Positions 1 through 9,755 are shown, counted from the stretch's first letter. The stretch: 64,000 nt of DNA from Methylobacter sp015476545 (GCF_052162025.1 NZ_CP197401.1:3720001-3784000); one strand, 5' to 3'. A program made the numbers and translations. Notes: a model not told the origin generated them from the sequence alone.

Positions 1-76
1 CAATCGAAACTCCGGCTTGGCCTAAGCCGGACAGCAATGCGGCGAAAAGGCCGATTTTAAAATTATGAAATTGCAT
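1..76 (-). CDS. secreted protein, 5' end only
   Basis: The minus strand from 76 opens with ATG and reads 25 codons to the window edge. The first residues form a typical Sec signal peptide: a lysine-bearing start, the hydrophobic stretch IGLFAALLSGLG, then AQAG-like small residues (GQAG). A GAGGA ribosome binding site lies about eight bases upstream. The mature part is outside the window, so no function can be given. Confidence 0.6.
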   Translation of the reverse strand, partial: MQFHNFKIGLFAALLSGLGQAGVSI

Positions 77-560
77 GTTTGATCCTCGATCATGTGAAAT
101 CTGTCAAGAGCCATACGAAGCATGGCGGACAAACGAGTCCAGAATCTGAAGCAGAAATGCTTGGAGGATGGAAAATAAAAAATTCAGTTGTCCGTTACGC
201 CCAGCGGCGGCCGATTATGGGCACCCGATGACACAGTGTCAATAAATGATGACTATAAGCATGAGCAATGGCTGACAGCGACGATGGGGACAGTCACTCC
301 ATCTCGGCCATCAAAATATTTTTACAGTTCTGCATTTCAGCCTGATCTCAGATGCTCAGCAATCACTCCAGCGTTATTTCGAGAGTTGAAACTGGCTCAT
401 TCTGGCCGATAGCGGCTAATCGAAACCTTAAATAACCAGGACTTACGCAAGCCTGTTTGAAATTTAGAATGATCAATTCTGCTCTTTGCCCTTATCTCAA
501 AAGCGATTTGGCAGTAAGATTAGCGCCCTGATACTACACCGGGTGTTGATACGAAGAAAC
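77..560. other. gene-poor stretch
   Basis: No convincing gene is visible. The only longer frames lack ribosome binding sites and signal or domain character. Around 436-452 the stretch reads ccaggacttacgcaag, a string that resembles the ends of some insertion sequences, but no transposase or matching second end is seen. It is best treated as intergenic DNA or decayed accessory DNA. Confidence 0.35.
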
Positions 561-734
561 ATGAGGAAACGCAAGAAAAATACAAATCAAACCGATCTAT
601 TCGAGTTGGTGGCGCATCTGGAACAGTTGGAACAAATAAGTTCGGAACTCAAGATGGTCGAATCGCTGGGACAGCAGGAATTGAGCACAATCGTTGAAAA
701 ACAGATTGACTGGGTGGAGTTGGAAGAAAATTGA
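561..734 (+). CDS. possible small charged protein (57 aa)
   Basis: The frame from ATG 561 encodes a 57-residue highly charged protein. It has a basic N-terminus (MRKRKK) and a heptad-like Leu/Ile/Val pattern (LFELVAHLEQLEQISSELKM) that could form a short coiled coil. The ribosome binding site is weak (GAAGAA). No family is recognised. It may be a real small gene or a chance frame; an upstream extension to 486 looks less natural. Confidence 0.25.
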   Translation: MRKRKKNTNQTDLFELVAHLEQLEQISSELKMVESLGQQELSTIVEKQIDWVELEEN

Positions 735-848
735 ACATAGATGCGAGGCTCAGCTAGATACTGAAGCAATGCACTTGCGGCAAGGTCATAATTAAGCAAC
801 AGTTTAAAAGAGGAAATATCGCTATCTCCCCTTCCTTAGTTATCCTAA

Positions 849-1265
849 TTATTCAACAAGTTGTATCTCTTCTGAGTCTTGTGCGGACTCGCAAGTGAAA
901 GGAGTGCGATTGCAGACGATGGTAGACGCTTGCGCGGTGGCCGGACCTGGACGGAATCTGGCGCTCGATACAGCGATTTGGAATGTCTGAGGTGTACCAT
1001 CGCAATCTATTGGTGTCTGATCCAAATCGCCACTTCCAATAATAACATTAGACCTAGTACGTTGAATGATTATCCCAGTTGTGCCAGCGAGGAAACTATT
1101 GGCACCTAAATCACAAGTGATCTCAACTGACATGACGGCGGCCCTCCCGACAAGACGAGCTTCATCTACCACATCGATAGTCGTCACCGCAGTCGCTAGG
1201 GTGGGAACTGATAACACAACCATACCAAGGGCTAATGCAGGGACGAAACTAATACGTTTGTTCAT
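849..1265 (-). CDS. small secreted protein of unknown function
   Basis: A 138-residue protein begins with a clear signal peptide (basic MNKR, hydrophobic ALALGMVVLSVPTLA, cleavage near ATA-V), so export to the periplasm or beyond is likely. An AAGGA ribosome binding site precedes ATG 1265. The mature part is rich in Thr, Ser, Ile and Val and contains four cysteines (ITCDLG, IDCDG, VCNRT, FTCES) that could form two disulfides; it is probably beta-rich. No family is recognised. It stands alone between gene-poor stretches. Confidence 0.6.
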   Translation of the reverse strand: MNKRISFVPALALGMVVLSVPTLATAVTTIDVVDEARLVGRAAVMSVEITCDLGANSFLAGTTGIIIQRTRSNVIIGSGDLDQTPIDCDGTPQTFQIAVSSARFRPGPATAQASTIVCNRTPFTCESAQDSEEIQLVE

Positions 1266-1685
1266 TGCTTTTTTCCTTTTAAGTTAAGTTGACACAAGTG
1301 AAACAAATTGTCCCCTCCATGAGATAGAAAGGCATAAAACGAAGCGTTTTACACCAATATCCTGAAACTCAGGCAATCCAAGACATCGTCTCTCTTCTCG
1401 TTACCATTAACTAACTACCAAAATAAGCGGCTTCTAGCGGAGCGCTAGTGTAAAGGGCGGCTTGACTTGATGCGATATTTATTTATTGATATTGAGCCAA
1501 GCTGGATTTCTTATGTAGGCGGCCATTGTATATAGTTCTGGTCGGATTTCTATAAGTAGGAATACTGATAAATTAGAGTTTGAGCAGGATATATATCAGT
1601 AGTAAACCTACCGCACCAACATCGCAACCTTCCTGCCTCTAATATCAAAAGTAGGAACGATATATGGTAATTTTATAATTATTAT
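1266..1685. other. intergenic, no gene seen
   Basis: About 420 bases of AT-rich DNA between the 3' end of the subtilase remnant and the start of the small secreted protein, both on the minus strand. No plausible reading frame, tRNA or strong terminator is visible. It should hold the promoter of the secreted-protein gene in its left part. Confidence 0.4.
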
Positions 1686-4175
1686 TTAAGTTGTAATTAA
1701 ATTTACCGTTTCGATTTGATGTGTAATTTCTGTATATAAATCTACGTCAACTTCAGGCACTGCAATAGACACAATCAATGCATATCGAGCTTTTTTATCC
1801 CATCTTTGCAGTTTAGTTCGTGTACGCCACCACCCCATTGCCGGATAAATAGCTATTTGTCCACGTTCGGCAAGCTCAACTGCTGTACCTTTCCATACAT
1901 CTTTATGAATTGAACCTCTGTGCCGAAAGTCACCTAATAGCCAGTTTGGGTCACTTGGTGCTCTGCTCGTTCCTTCTTCCTCATCATGAGCATGCCGACT
2001 AAGTCGACGTTGAAAATCTGTGACAGATTCTCTGGGGCGCTTCACATCAAACCGTAGCTGATGACTGGGATAGCTGTACTTACCCGTAACGTTTCGGCTT
2101 GAGGGGTTGGGCTCAATAAAATACGACAATGTGACCGTCATTTCGACTTCAACTTCACCAAGCTCCAGTAAACTATCTTTTGGCCATGGTAACTCATGCA
2201 AGTGCATATCCCGAGTGCTTGGCGACTTACCATTTTCTTTCTGATAAGGCTGGAGCTCGTCTTCAACGATCAACGCGAGTGAATTATTCGTGCTCCACAA
2301 CGCTCTTTCCAATTTAGGAATACCAAATCCGACACAACGAACCAGATGCTGAGCTTTCTGTCTATCCGTAGAACCATTATTAAACTGTTGCTTCATAGCA
2401 TCGCTCCACTCCGCGGAATGGACTATCAATGCTCTGACAGTCTCTGGCCATAATGCTGTATAATGTGCGTAGATTTCTGCTGCAAATTTAGCTGCTAGAG
2501 CGGTAGCTGCACTAGTAGCTTCAAAAGTAGAGAAATGCCGTTCAATTGCGCGATAATGTGTTGTTAATAATTTTAAACTAGCAAATCCGGCACAACTGTA
2601 TTGATCTATACCAACATTACCTCCTTCAAATACAACCTCTGGCTTTATTGGCATTTTTTTATTCCATAAAACAGAAGTGGTACTGTAGGGTGATAGACCT
2701 CCAAAAGGAGCTAGAGGATTATAAACACCTCCTGTAACTTCTGTAATAAGAGCTTTATGTGTATATGCTCCGACAGTAAGCGCATTCCAAGCTTGTGCTG
2801 GATCATGAATATCTTGAAGTTCATTATAAGCAGGGTATTATCCCATTAGAGCAGTCAGATCTTGGCCTGTATTCCCTGCACATACGGTAATAAGCCTTCG
2901 ATTTTGATTTTCACCTAAATAATCTACGGCTAAGCTGTCAACAGTACTTGACCATGCTGAAGGTTTCCCTCGGTCTCTTCCATCAATGGAGGACAAAGCC
3001 ATTGCAAAAACTCGTGTACGAGCGTAATTTGCTATCTCGGGAAGAGAAATGCCATCAGCAGTAATTATTCCATGATGTTTTCCTTCGTTATCACCTGAAT
3101 ATCGAAGAAGTTTGACCGATTCAATTCTGTGATTAATTTGAACTTGTTCCGAACTGCTTAGCGACTCAGCCAAATCCCCCCATATAGCTAGCCCTGCCAT
3201 TCCAGTACCGTGACCGTCATCATCTGTGGGGAGCCACTCGGAATCAACTGAAAATTGATCTTGCTCGGTGATAAAGGGTTTTATAAGAGGGTGACCAATA
3301 TTAATTCCCGTATCAAGAATACACACATAGGGCGTATTGTCGTCCTGAACATATAATCGCATAAGCAGATTTTCAGTCCAGGCTTGTTGCTCTTCAGGAG
3401 GTAACTCATCAAAAAATGCCGCAGTCTCCTTGGCTCTTCGCAACTCGGACACTTTGCTCAACAATAAAACGCTACTAGAAAAACTCCGTCTCGATCCCTT
3501 AGCAAGCAAAACTGAGCGTTCCGGGAATTCGAGTATTTGATCAGAGACTTGAATATTTGCACTTTTAGCGAGCAATTTGAAATCATGAATTACCGCTTGC
3601 CTATCATCCAAAACCGGCAACCAGATTTCCCACCAAAATGTCTCATTAATATCTTTTGGAAGCTGGTCGCTATCATCAGTCCACAGAGCATCCAATGCCG
3701 CAACCTTAAATGTCTGAATGGCATCAATCAACTTTTGATTATCTATCGGTCTACCATTTATATCTTTTTTATGCTCGAGGTAAGCCTGAAGCTTTTTATC
3801 TATCGTTGCTAATTTGCCCTGTGGTACAAAAATCGTGGCACATACTTGGTTTCCTGTATAACGAACGTTTAGTAGTTCAATACCTTGCTGAGCGTCGGCA
3901 AGGCTTTCAACGGCCATCTCTACGCCTGGAAAACTCTCAAATGCTACCTGGATGCCAAGACTTGATTCTAGATCGTAATTTTCAGCTAATTCGCTAATAT
4001 CACTTTGTGCTTGAGTGAGTTGATCTAATTGAGATTTAAGCTGATTACCATGTTGTTGGCGATTTTGCGCAGGCACATTTCTATTTACTACTACAGTACC
4101 AGGATAGGTATATTTCGCTGATTTAGCATTTTGGCCAAGAAAGATATGAGGCTTAACCTCCTTATTTTTTGACAT
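1686..4175 (-). pseudogene. IetS-like subtilase (S8), split by one in-frame TAA
   Basis: The reading frame from ATG 4175 to 1686 spans 830 codons and is interrupted only by TAA at 2838-2840 (codon 446). The first part (445 aa) has the S8 catalytic Asp in CILDTG (D288), His in DGHGTGMAG (H322) and the oxyanion Asn in CAGNTG (N435). After the stop the same frame continues without a further stop through subtilase-like sequence (AWNALTVGAYT) to the catalytic Ser in EATSAATALAA (about codon 555). A later ATG at 2654 opens 322 codons but could not rebuild an active enzyme. The gene starts 12 bases after the AAA ATPase gene, with AAGGAT upstream. A subtilase paired with an AAA ATPase matches the ietAS antiphage arrangement. 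A recent nonsense mutation, readthrough or a sequencing error could each explain the stop. Codon use is AT-rich compared with the core genes. Confidence 0.8.
2838..2840 (-). other. in-frame ochre codon splitting the subtilase
   Basis: Read on the minus strand the context is CTA ATG GGA TAA TAC CCT GCT. Both flanks are in the same frame and both are subtilase-like, so one base substitution (for example CAA, GAA or AAA to TAA) explains the break. Nothing around it suggests a frameshift or insertion. Confidence 0.8.
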
Positions 4176-4187
4176 TTAATATCCTTA

Positions 4188-5168
4188 TTACTTAACCAGA
4201 TGATGATTAATGTTTCTTCGATCAGCAATTGCTTTATCTAATATAGAAAGTGTTATTTTATCGTATTTATGTATCAATAAGTCTTTAATAGCGTCTTCCG
4301 AAGCAAGTGTAATTTCTGCACTACTAAGCCCTTGCGCTCTCTCTGGAAGTTTTTTCCATGGAAAGTTTTTTGCAACGTATGGCTTCAATTTGTTACGGAA
4401 CAAAGTAACTATCTCATTCTCTCCGGGAAGCTCATAACGTATGACATCATCGAAACGCCGAAATAAGGCATGATCAAGCATCTCAACGTGATTCGTTGCG
4501 CATACAATTACACTACTAGAATCATCTTGTTCGATCATTTGCAAGAAGCTATTGAGAATTCGACGAGCTTCTCCAACATCATTAGACGCTGATCTTTGCG
4601 ATCCCAAAGCATCAAATTCATCAAAGAAATAGATGCCTCTCACATCCCGTATAGCATCGAAAACTTGACGCAATTTAGCAGCTGACTCCCCCATAAATTT
4701 TGTAATGAGAGCATCAAGCCTTACTTGAAAAAGTGGATAATTAAGTTCTCCTGCCAGAATAGAAGCAGTGTAGGTTTTACCGGCTCCAGGTGGACCTACA
4801 AGTAAAAGCCGTCTACGAGGTGATAGACCATGATTCCTGAGCATCATCATGTGTCGTTGTTCATTTATCAGTCTCTCTAGCTGTTGTTTAAGGTTATCTG
4901 GAGCAATTAGATCGGACAATCGGAGTTTGGGATAACTTGTAGCAAGTAAACCACTGCTATCTTTGATACTCTTCGCGATTGAAATAGGAATATTCTGCTT
5001 GCCAGCCTTTTTTGCACGTTCAATTATATCGCGCAGTTCTTGGGCAATCCGTCCATGACCGCTTCGAGCTTCGTGGGCAGCAACCTGCAAGGCGATAGAT
5101 AGGAATCTATCATCGTCCTTTTCAATATATGATTGCAATAATGCTTTTATTTGCTCTGAGCTAGCCAT
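4188..5168 (-). CDS. AAA+ ATPase, IetA-like
   Basis: This 326-residue AAA+ ATPase has Walker A GPPGAGKT at 125-132, Walker B YFFDEFDAL at 180-188, sensor-1 Asn in CATNH (N226) and arginine-finger candidates in FRRFD (R237/R238). The N-terminal 80 residues are helical and specific to this subgroup. It is the first gene of a two-gene operon, 12 bases ahead of the subtilase. In the ietAS defence system an ATPase of this kind acts with a subtilase to protect against phages. The ATPase frame is intact while its partner is interrupted, so any present function is uncertain. AT-rich codon choice and a position next to a tRNA gene fit acquisition by transfer. Confidence 0.75.
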   Translation of the reverse strand: MASSEQIKALLQSYIEKDDDRFLSIALQVAAHEARSGHGRIAQELRDIIERAKKAGKQNIPISIAKSIKDSSGLLATSYPKLRLSDLIAPDNLKQQLERLINEQRHMMMLRNHGLSPRRRLLLVGPPGAGKTYTASILAGELNYPLFQVRLDALITKFMGESAAKLRQVFDAIRDVRGIYFFDEFDALGSQRSASNDVGEARRILNSFLQMIEQDDSSSVIVCATNHVEMLDHALFRRFDDVIRYELPGENEIVTLFRNKLKPYVAKNFPWKKLPERAQGLSSAEITLASEDAIKDLLIHKYDKITLSILDKAIADRRNINHHLVK

Positions 5169-5490
5169 GATATTTCTTCTAACTGATGTACCTCTTGTTG
5201 AATAAAATCCCTCTCTGCCAAGAATACTATTTTTTATCGGCTTATGTCGTGGTTTTGGTCTAATTTTTGATTATTTAAGCCAATTCATCTATAAGCCATA
5301 CGATCAGAATCAATCTGGCCTCACATATACTCAGCTATGAATATGGTTTACGAAAAATTAGATAACAAATAGGAAAATTAATTTCATATTGCAACCTCTT
5401 ACTTTCCTTTGCAGGAGATATGCCAAATGTCGCTACAAATCGCTTTCAACAATTTAGATAATTTTTTAACTTCAGAAGAATATCGAACTT
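5169..5490. promoter_or_regulatory. upstream region of the AAA ATPase/subtilase operon
   Basis: About 320 AT-rich bases without a gene lie between the ATPase start and the tRNA terminator. They must contain the operon promoter, but no single -35/-10 pair stands out clearly enough to be named. The composition is clearly AT-richer than the DNA right of the tRNA. Confidence 0.3.
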
Positions 5491-5526
5491 CAATAAAAAA
5501 GCCCCAAAACGGGGCTTTTTTATTGA
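5491..5526 (-). terminator. intrinsic terminator of tRNA-Ser
   Basis: The arms caataaaaaagcccc and ggggcttttttattg form a near-perfect hairpin around a short aaac loop. The A/T tracts on both sides make it bidirectional. It sits just past the tRNA 3' end in the direction of transcription. Confidence 0.85.
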
Positions 5527-5529
5527 ATA

Positions 5530-5617
5530 TGGCGGAGAGAGAGGGATTCGAACCCTCGATACGTTGCCGTATACACACTTTCCAGGCGTGCGCCTTCGAC
5601 CGCTCGGCCATCTCTCC
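5530..5617 (-). tRNA. tRNA-Ser (anticodon GGA)
   Basis: The minus strand folds as a class II tRNA. The acceptor arms GGAGAGA and TCTCTCC are followed by discriminator G and an encoded CCA (5530-5532). The D arm contains GGCCGAGCGGTCGAAGGC, the anticodon loop reads CTGGAAA giving anticodon GGA, and a long variable arm precedes the TTCGAATC T loop. GGA reads UCC and UCU serine codons. tRNA-Ser genes are common integration targets, and the AT-rich defence-like operon lies directly beyond its 3' end. Confidence 0.95.
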
Positions 5618-5689
5618 TGCTATCTTTTTACCCAAGAGGCTGGGAAGCCGGCAAGGATAATCGAGATTGCGTTTTGTTGCAACGACTTT

Positions 5690-7594
5690 TTATCCGGCCA
5701 GTGCTTCCAGTTCGTCCCATCTTTGGTAAACCTGCTCCAACTGCGCCGTTGTTTTTTCCAGTTCAGACAGCGCCTTGGCAATGGTTTCCTTGTCGTTTTT
5801 ATAAAAATCGGCGCCGTTGATTTGCTGATTCAGTTCCGCCTGTCTTGCTTCCAGCTCATCAATCAGGTCCGGCAATCTGTCCAGTTCCTGCTGCTCTTTG
5901 TAGCTGAGTTTTTTCTTCGTCGCAGGACGCTCGGCAATATTCGCGGTCGGCTTCTCCTGCTTGACAACCGGCGCCTTTTTAGCTACTTCGGCCTGTTTTG
6001 TCTGTTGACAGTGATTCATCCAGTCGGTATAGCCGCCGACGAATTCGTCGACGCGGCCGGTGCCGTCGAGCACAAACACGCTGGTCACGACGTTGTCCAG
6101 AAACGCCCGGTCATGGCTGACTAGCAGCAAGGTGCCGTCATAGTTGACCAGCTTTTCCTCCAGTAATTCCAGCGTTTCCAGATCCAGGTCGTTGGTCGGC
6201 TCGTCCATGACAATCAGGTTGGCAGGTTTCGTGAACAGACGAGCCAGCAGCAGGCGGTTTTTTTCGCCGCCCGACAGGCTCTTGACCGGCGAGCGGGCCC
6301 TCGCCGGCGCAAACAGGAAATCGGCCAAGTATGACATGACATGCCGTTTGCTGCCGGCAATCTCGACGAAGTCGTTGCCGTCGGCGACCGTATCGGCAAC
6401 GGTCATCTCGGGATCGAGCTGATCGCGCAGCTGATCGAAGTAGGCGATTTCGAGACGGGTACCCTGCTCGACGATGCCGCTGTCGGGCTCCAGTTGTTTC
6501 AACAATAATTTCAGCAGTGTGGATTTGCCGGCGCCGTTGGGACCGATCAGGCCGATCTTATCGCCGCGCTGAATCAGCGTGGAAAAATGCGAAATAACTT
6601 GTCTGTTTTGGTAAGCAAAGCTGATGTCGTTGACTTCGATGACTTTCTTGCCGGACGCATCGCCACGCTCCAGCGCCAGTTTGCTGGTGCCCTGCGCATT
6701 GCGGCGCTGGGCGCGCTCCTGGCGCAAACGCTCCAACGCCCTGACCCTGCCTTCGTTGCGCGTGCGCCGGGCCTTGATGCCCTGTCTGATCCAGGTTTCT
6801 TCCTCGGCCAGCTTTTTATCGAACTCGGCATTCTGGTTGGCTTCGTCTTCCAGCGCGGCCGCCTTGCGGCGCAGGTAATCGTCATAGTTGCCCTGCCAGG
6901 AAACCAACTTGCCGCGGTCCAGATCGATGATACGGGTCGCCAGCTTTTGCAGGAACGATCGGTCGTGCGTGACGAAGAGCACGGCGCCCTGGAAATTCAG
7001 GATCTGCTCTTCCAGCCATAGGATGCTTTCAAAATCCAGGTGGTTGGTCGGCTCGTCCAGCAACAGGACTTCCGGTTCGATAACCAAGGCTCTGGCCAGT
7101 GCGACGCGCCGCTTCCAGCCGCCGGACAAACCGTTGATTTTCAGCTCGCCGGGCAGGCCGAGTCTGCTCAAAGTGGTCTCAACGCGCTGTTGAAAATGCC
7201 AGCCGTTGTGCGCTTCCAGCTTGTGCTGCAGATCGCCCAGTTCCTGCAGCGCTTTGCCGTCGTCATGAGCCATCGCTAGTGACAGCGTATGGTAACGCGT
7301 GATCCACTGCCCCAGTTCGCCCAGGCCGCCGGCCACGGCATCATAGATCGTCGCCTCGTCGGGCAGTTCGGGCGCTTGCTCCAGCCAGGCCAGTTTCAGT
7401 TCGGGCTGACGCCAGATCTCGCCATGATCGGCATGAACAGAGCCGGCGATGATTTTCATCAATGTGGATTTGCCTTCCCCATTGCGACCTAACAGACCTA
7501 CTCTTTCTCCGGCATCCAGTTGGAAGTCGGCATTTTCGAGCAGAGCATGGGTGCCGTAGGCGATGGAGATATTGGTTAATCGTAGTAAAGGCAT
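5690..7594 (-). CDS. uup: ABC-F ATPase Uup
   Basis: A 634-residue ABC-F protein with two nucleotide-binding domains and no membrane segment. The Walker A motifs are GRNGEGKST (N-terminal domain) and GPNGAGKST (second domain). The signatures are LSGGWKRR and LSGGEKNR, and the Walker B motifs are LLLDEPTNHLD and IVMDEPTNDLD. A charged C-terminal coiled coil (about 540-630) is the hallmark of Uup, which binds DNA or branched structures and influences precise transposon excision and ribosome-related processes. It starts one base after the cinA-like stop codon, so the two genes are very probably co-transcribed. Confidence 0.92.
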   Translation of the reverse strand: MPLLRLTNISIAYGTHALLENADFQLDAGERVGLLGRNGEGKSTLMKIIAGSVHADHGEIWRQPELKLAWLEQAPELPDEATIYDAVAGGLGELGQWITRYHTLSLAMAHDDGKALQELGDLQHKLEAHNGWHFQQRVETTLSRLGLPGELKINGLSGGWKRRVALARALVIEPEVLLLDEPTNHLDFESILWLEEQILNFQGAVLFVTHDRSFLQKLATRIIDLDRGKLVSWQGNYDDYLRRKAAALEDEANQNAEFDKKLAEEETWIRQGIKARRTRNEGRVRALERLRQERAQRRNAQGTSKLALERGDASGKKVIEVNDISFAYQNRQVISHFSTLIQRGDKIGLIGPNGAGKSTLLKLLLKQLEPDSGIVEQGTRLEIAYFDQLRDQLDPEMTVADTVADGNDFVEIAGSKRHVMSYLADFLFAPARARSPVKSLSGGEKNRLLLARLFTKPANLIVMDEPTNDLDLETLELLEEKLVNYDGTLLLVSHDRAFLDNVVTSVFVLDGTGRVDEFVGGYTDWMNHCQQTKQAEVAKKAPVVKQEKPTANIAERPATKKKLSYKEQQELDRLPDLIDELEARQAELNQQINGADFYKNDKETIAKALSELEKTTAQLEQVYQRWDELEALAG

Positions 7595-7595
7595 G

Positions 7596-8822
7596 TTAAA
7601 TTTCTTGATGTTGTAAATTGCGTCGTAATAAATCCAGTGCCAGCAGCGCGGCCTGGTTTTGCTTGCGCCGGATGGGCCCGGCCACTGTCTGTGTCGATTG
7701 ATGAAATCCGTCTGCGGTCAGCAGTACATTATATAAAACAATGGGCTGATCCTTATCGCGAAATATGTCGTCATCGCCGGCATAAAGCTGGACCAGCGCA
7801 AAATCCGCGCCGGCGGACTTTTGCGCGGCGGCGGCGATTTTCTTTGCCGTCGCCATCAGGTCATCTCGATCGACGGGCACGGCGAACCGTTGTCCCAGGC
7901 TGTCCAGCGAGCGATCGAAAAGCGTGCCAAGCAGCCAGGGCATGCCGATGCATTTGGCCGCCAGCAAGCCCTGGCTGACGGTTTCTATCGCAGTCAATGT
8001 GCCCTCGCCGGCCTGCATCAGCCGATCTATGACAGTCACCAGATCGCCTGAGGCTTCGGTCAGGCCGTCAATTCCGAAAACCGCATTGCCTAATTGTTCA
8101 ACGATATTGGACACTAACGAGGCCATTTCAGTTTCCGGGTAACCATAAGGAAACAATAATTTGGTCTGGACGTCGTCGATGCCGGCACGAAAGCCTAATT
8201 GAACCTGATCAGGGATAATGATCGCGGCTATGCGCTGCTGAATGTCCGATTCACCGATGCCTATCGTTCTGATCGTAATGAGCCGGCCGGGCAGCAAGGC
8301 AAACCGGTCCGCCAGCGCCGGTCTGACTTTCTCAAGGAACAAATGGCGCATTTCATACGGCACGCCCGGCAGGAACGCAAACCAGCAGCGGCCATAGAGT
8401 AGAGAGAATCCCGGCGCCGTGCCCCATTCGTTATCGATGCGTGCAGCCCCTGCCGGCAGCATGGCCTGTTTTCGGTTCGACTCGGGCATCGGCCGCTTTC
8501 TGTTGTCAAAAAACCGTTTGATTTGCGCAAAGGCAATCTCGTCAAATTGCAACTCCAGGCCGAACGCTTTAGCTACCGCTTCGGCGGTCAAATCATCACT
8601 GGTGGGCCCGAGCCCTCCGGTACAGATACAGCAATCCGCTCGCCGGGCGATTTCGCGCAGCAGCACGATCAGCTCATTGAGATTATCGCCTACGGCCGTA
8701 TGCCGCGTTACGGTAAAACCCATCTGTACGGCCTGCTGGGACAGCCAGGCCGCATTCGTATCGACCGTCTGACCGGTCACGATTTCTTCGCCTTGCGAGA
8801 AGATTTCCAGTATTGGATTCAT
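7596..8822 (-). CDS. CinA-like protein with degenerate C-terminal domain
   Basis: The 408-residue protein starts with a MoCF/MoaB-like domain typical of CinA (EIFSQGEEIVTGQTVDTNAAW, then CTGGLGPTSDDLT near 65-80), followed by the family's middle domain. The C-terminal part, about 255-408, sits where PncC, the nicotinamide-nucleotide amidase, is found. There the usual AESxTGG motif is replaced by AIETVSQG, so amidase activity is doubtful. CinA family members act in pyridine-nucleotide salvage and hydrolyse ADP-ribose. The gene sits between the AEC transporter (9-base gap upstream) and uup. Confidence 0.8.
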   Translation of the reverse strand: MNPILEIFSQGEEIVTGQTVDTNAAWLSQQAVQMGFTVTRHTAVGDNLNELIVLLREIARRADCCICTGGLGPTSDDLTAEAVAKAFGLELQFDEIAFAQIKRFFDNRKRPMPESNRKQAMLPAGAARIDNEWGTAPGFSLLYGRCWFAFLPGVPYEMRHLFLEKVRPALADRFALLPGRLITIRTIGIGESDIQQRIAAIIIPDQVQLGFRAGIDDVQTKLLFPYGYPETEMASLVSNIVEQLGNAVFGIDGLTEASGDLVTVIDRLMQAGEGTLTAIETVSQGLLAAKCIGMPWLLGTLFDRSLDSLGQRFAVPVDRDDLMATAKKIAAAAQKSAGADFALVQLYAGDDDIFRDKDQPIVLYNVLLTADGFHQSTQTVAGPIRRKQNQAALLALDLLRRNLQHQEI

Positions 8823-8831
8823 GCCCTTCCC

Positions 8832-9755
8832 TCAACCGGCCATCAGCCGACTGTGCCAGAAAGGCAATGACAACAGGCTTAAGGCCGTCGTCACGGTGAC
8901 GACCATTGCGTACAATGAACTGTCCAGACGATAACGGTCACAGAATACGATACCCAACACCATGCTCGGCATGGCCATTTCCAGAACGGCAGGCGCTCGG
9001 TAGCTCTCTGCCATATTCAAGTGGCTAATCAGAGCGACCGCAAACAACGGCATCAGCACCATTTTTATCAGAATCACCGGGGTCACATAAGGAATATTAC
9101 GCACGGTTACGGCTCTCCAGCTTAACGCCAAGCCCAGCGAAAACAGCATCAATGGCACGACCGCAGCGGACAGTTTCTGCAGCGCGCCAGTCAGCCAAGC
9201 CGGCGCGATTACGCCGTTAAGATTCAACCCGACGGCGACAGCGGCTGCCCAGAATGGCGGCGCGTTCAGAAACGACAGCATCGATTTCTGACCTTCGGTA
9301 TCATCTTCTCCATAATGGCGCACGATCATGATCCCTATAGTAAACAGCATGGGCGCCGTTGCAAACAAATCAACCTGTATAGCGACCGATCGAGCCCAAC
9401 TGCCGAACGTCTGCTCCAGCACCGGCAGGCCCAGATAAGTCACATTCGGGAAAGCCGCCGCCAGTATCATTGCGCCCAAGCGCTTGTCCTCGAATTTAAA
9501 CACACGCCCGATAAGCCAGATACTGACCATGGCAAAAACAATGCTGCTGGTTCCGAGCAGCGTATATTGCAGCGAATGCACGCCGATATCAGCCGACCAC
9601 AACACGTCCAGAACCATGGCCGGCAGCAATAAATAATAAACAACCATGGTCAATGCCGGCCTGATCTGCTCTGCCAGCATCCCGGCAGGCTTTATGATGC
9701 GCCACCCGGCACCGCAGGCGATCAGCAAGGTCATTTGTATCAATGTCGAATTCAT
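8832..9755 (-). CDS. AEC-family membrane transporter
   Basis: A protein of about 307 residues with around ten hydrophobic segments in two halves, matching the auxin efflux carrier (AEC) family of bacterial permeases for organic acids or other small anions. ATG 9755 (MNSTLIQMTLL) is preferred: a 29-codon upstream extension is polar, not family-like, and would run into the divergent pyrF upstream region. It lies nine bases before the cinA-like gene and probably forms an operon with it and uup. The substrate cannot be told from sequence. Confidence 0.8.
   Translation of the reverse strand: MNSTLIQMTLLIACGAGWRIIKPAGMLAEQIRPALTMVVYYLLLPAMVLDVLWSADIGVHSLQYTLLGTSSIVFAMVSIWLIGRVFKFEDKRLGAMILAAAFPNVTYLGLPVLEQTFGSWARSVAIQVDLFATAPMLFTIGIMIVRHYGEDDTEGQKSMLSFLNAPPFWAAAVAVGLNLNGVIAPAWLTGALQKLSAAVVPLMLFSLGLALSWRAVTVRNIPYVTPVILIKMVLMPLFAVALISHLNMAESYRAPAVLEMAMPSMVLGIVFCDRYRLDSSLYAMVVTVTTALSLLSLPFWHSRLMAG

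Noticed and set aside
188..412. Open frame of 74 codons
   Set aside because: No ribosome site, signal peptide or domain, and an unusual composition; probably chance.
1686..2654. Separate 322-residue gene starting at ATG 2654
   Set aside because: It is in frame with the upstream subtilase and carries the catalytic Ser region, and the frame from the TAA to 2654 is also open. It is better explained as the 3' part of one interrupted gene.
5564..6124. Long plus-strand frame opposite uup
   Set aside because: It is an antisense shadow of the uup coding region and crosses the tRNA gene.
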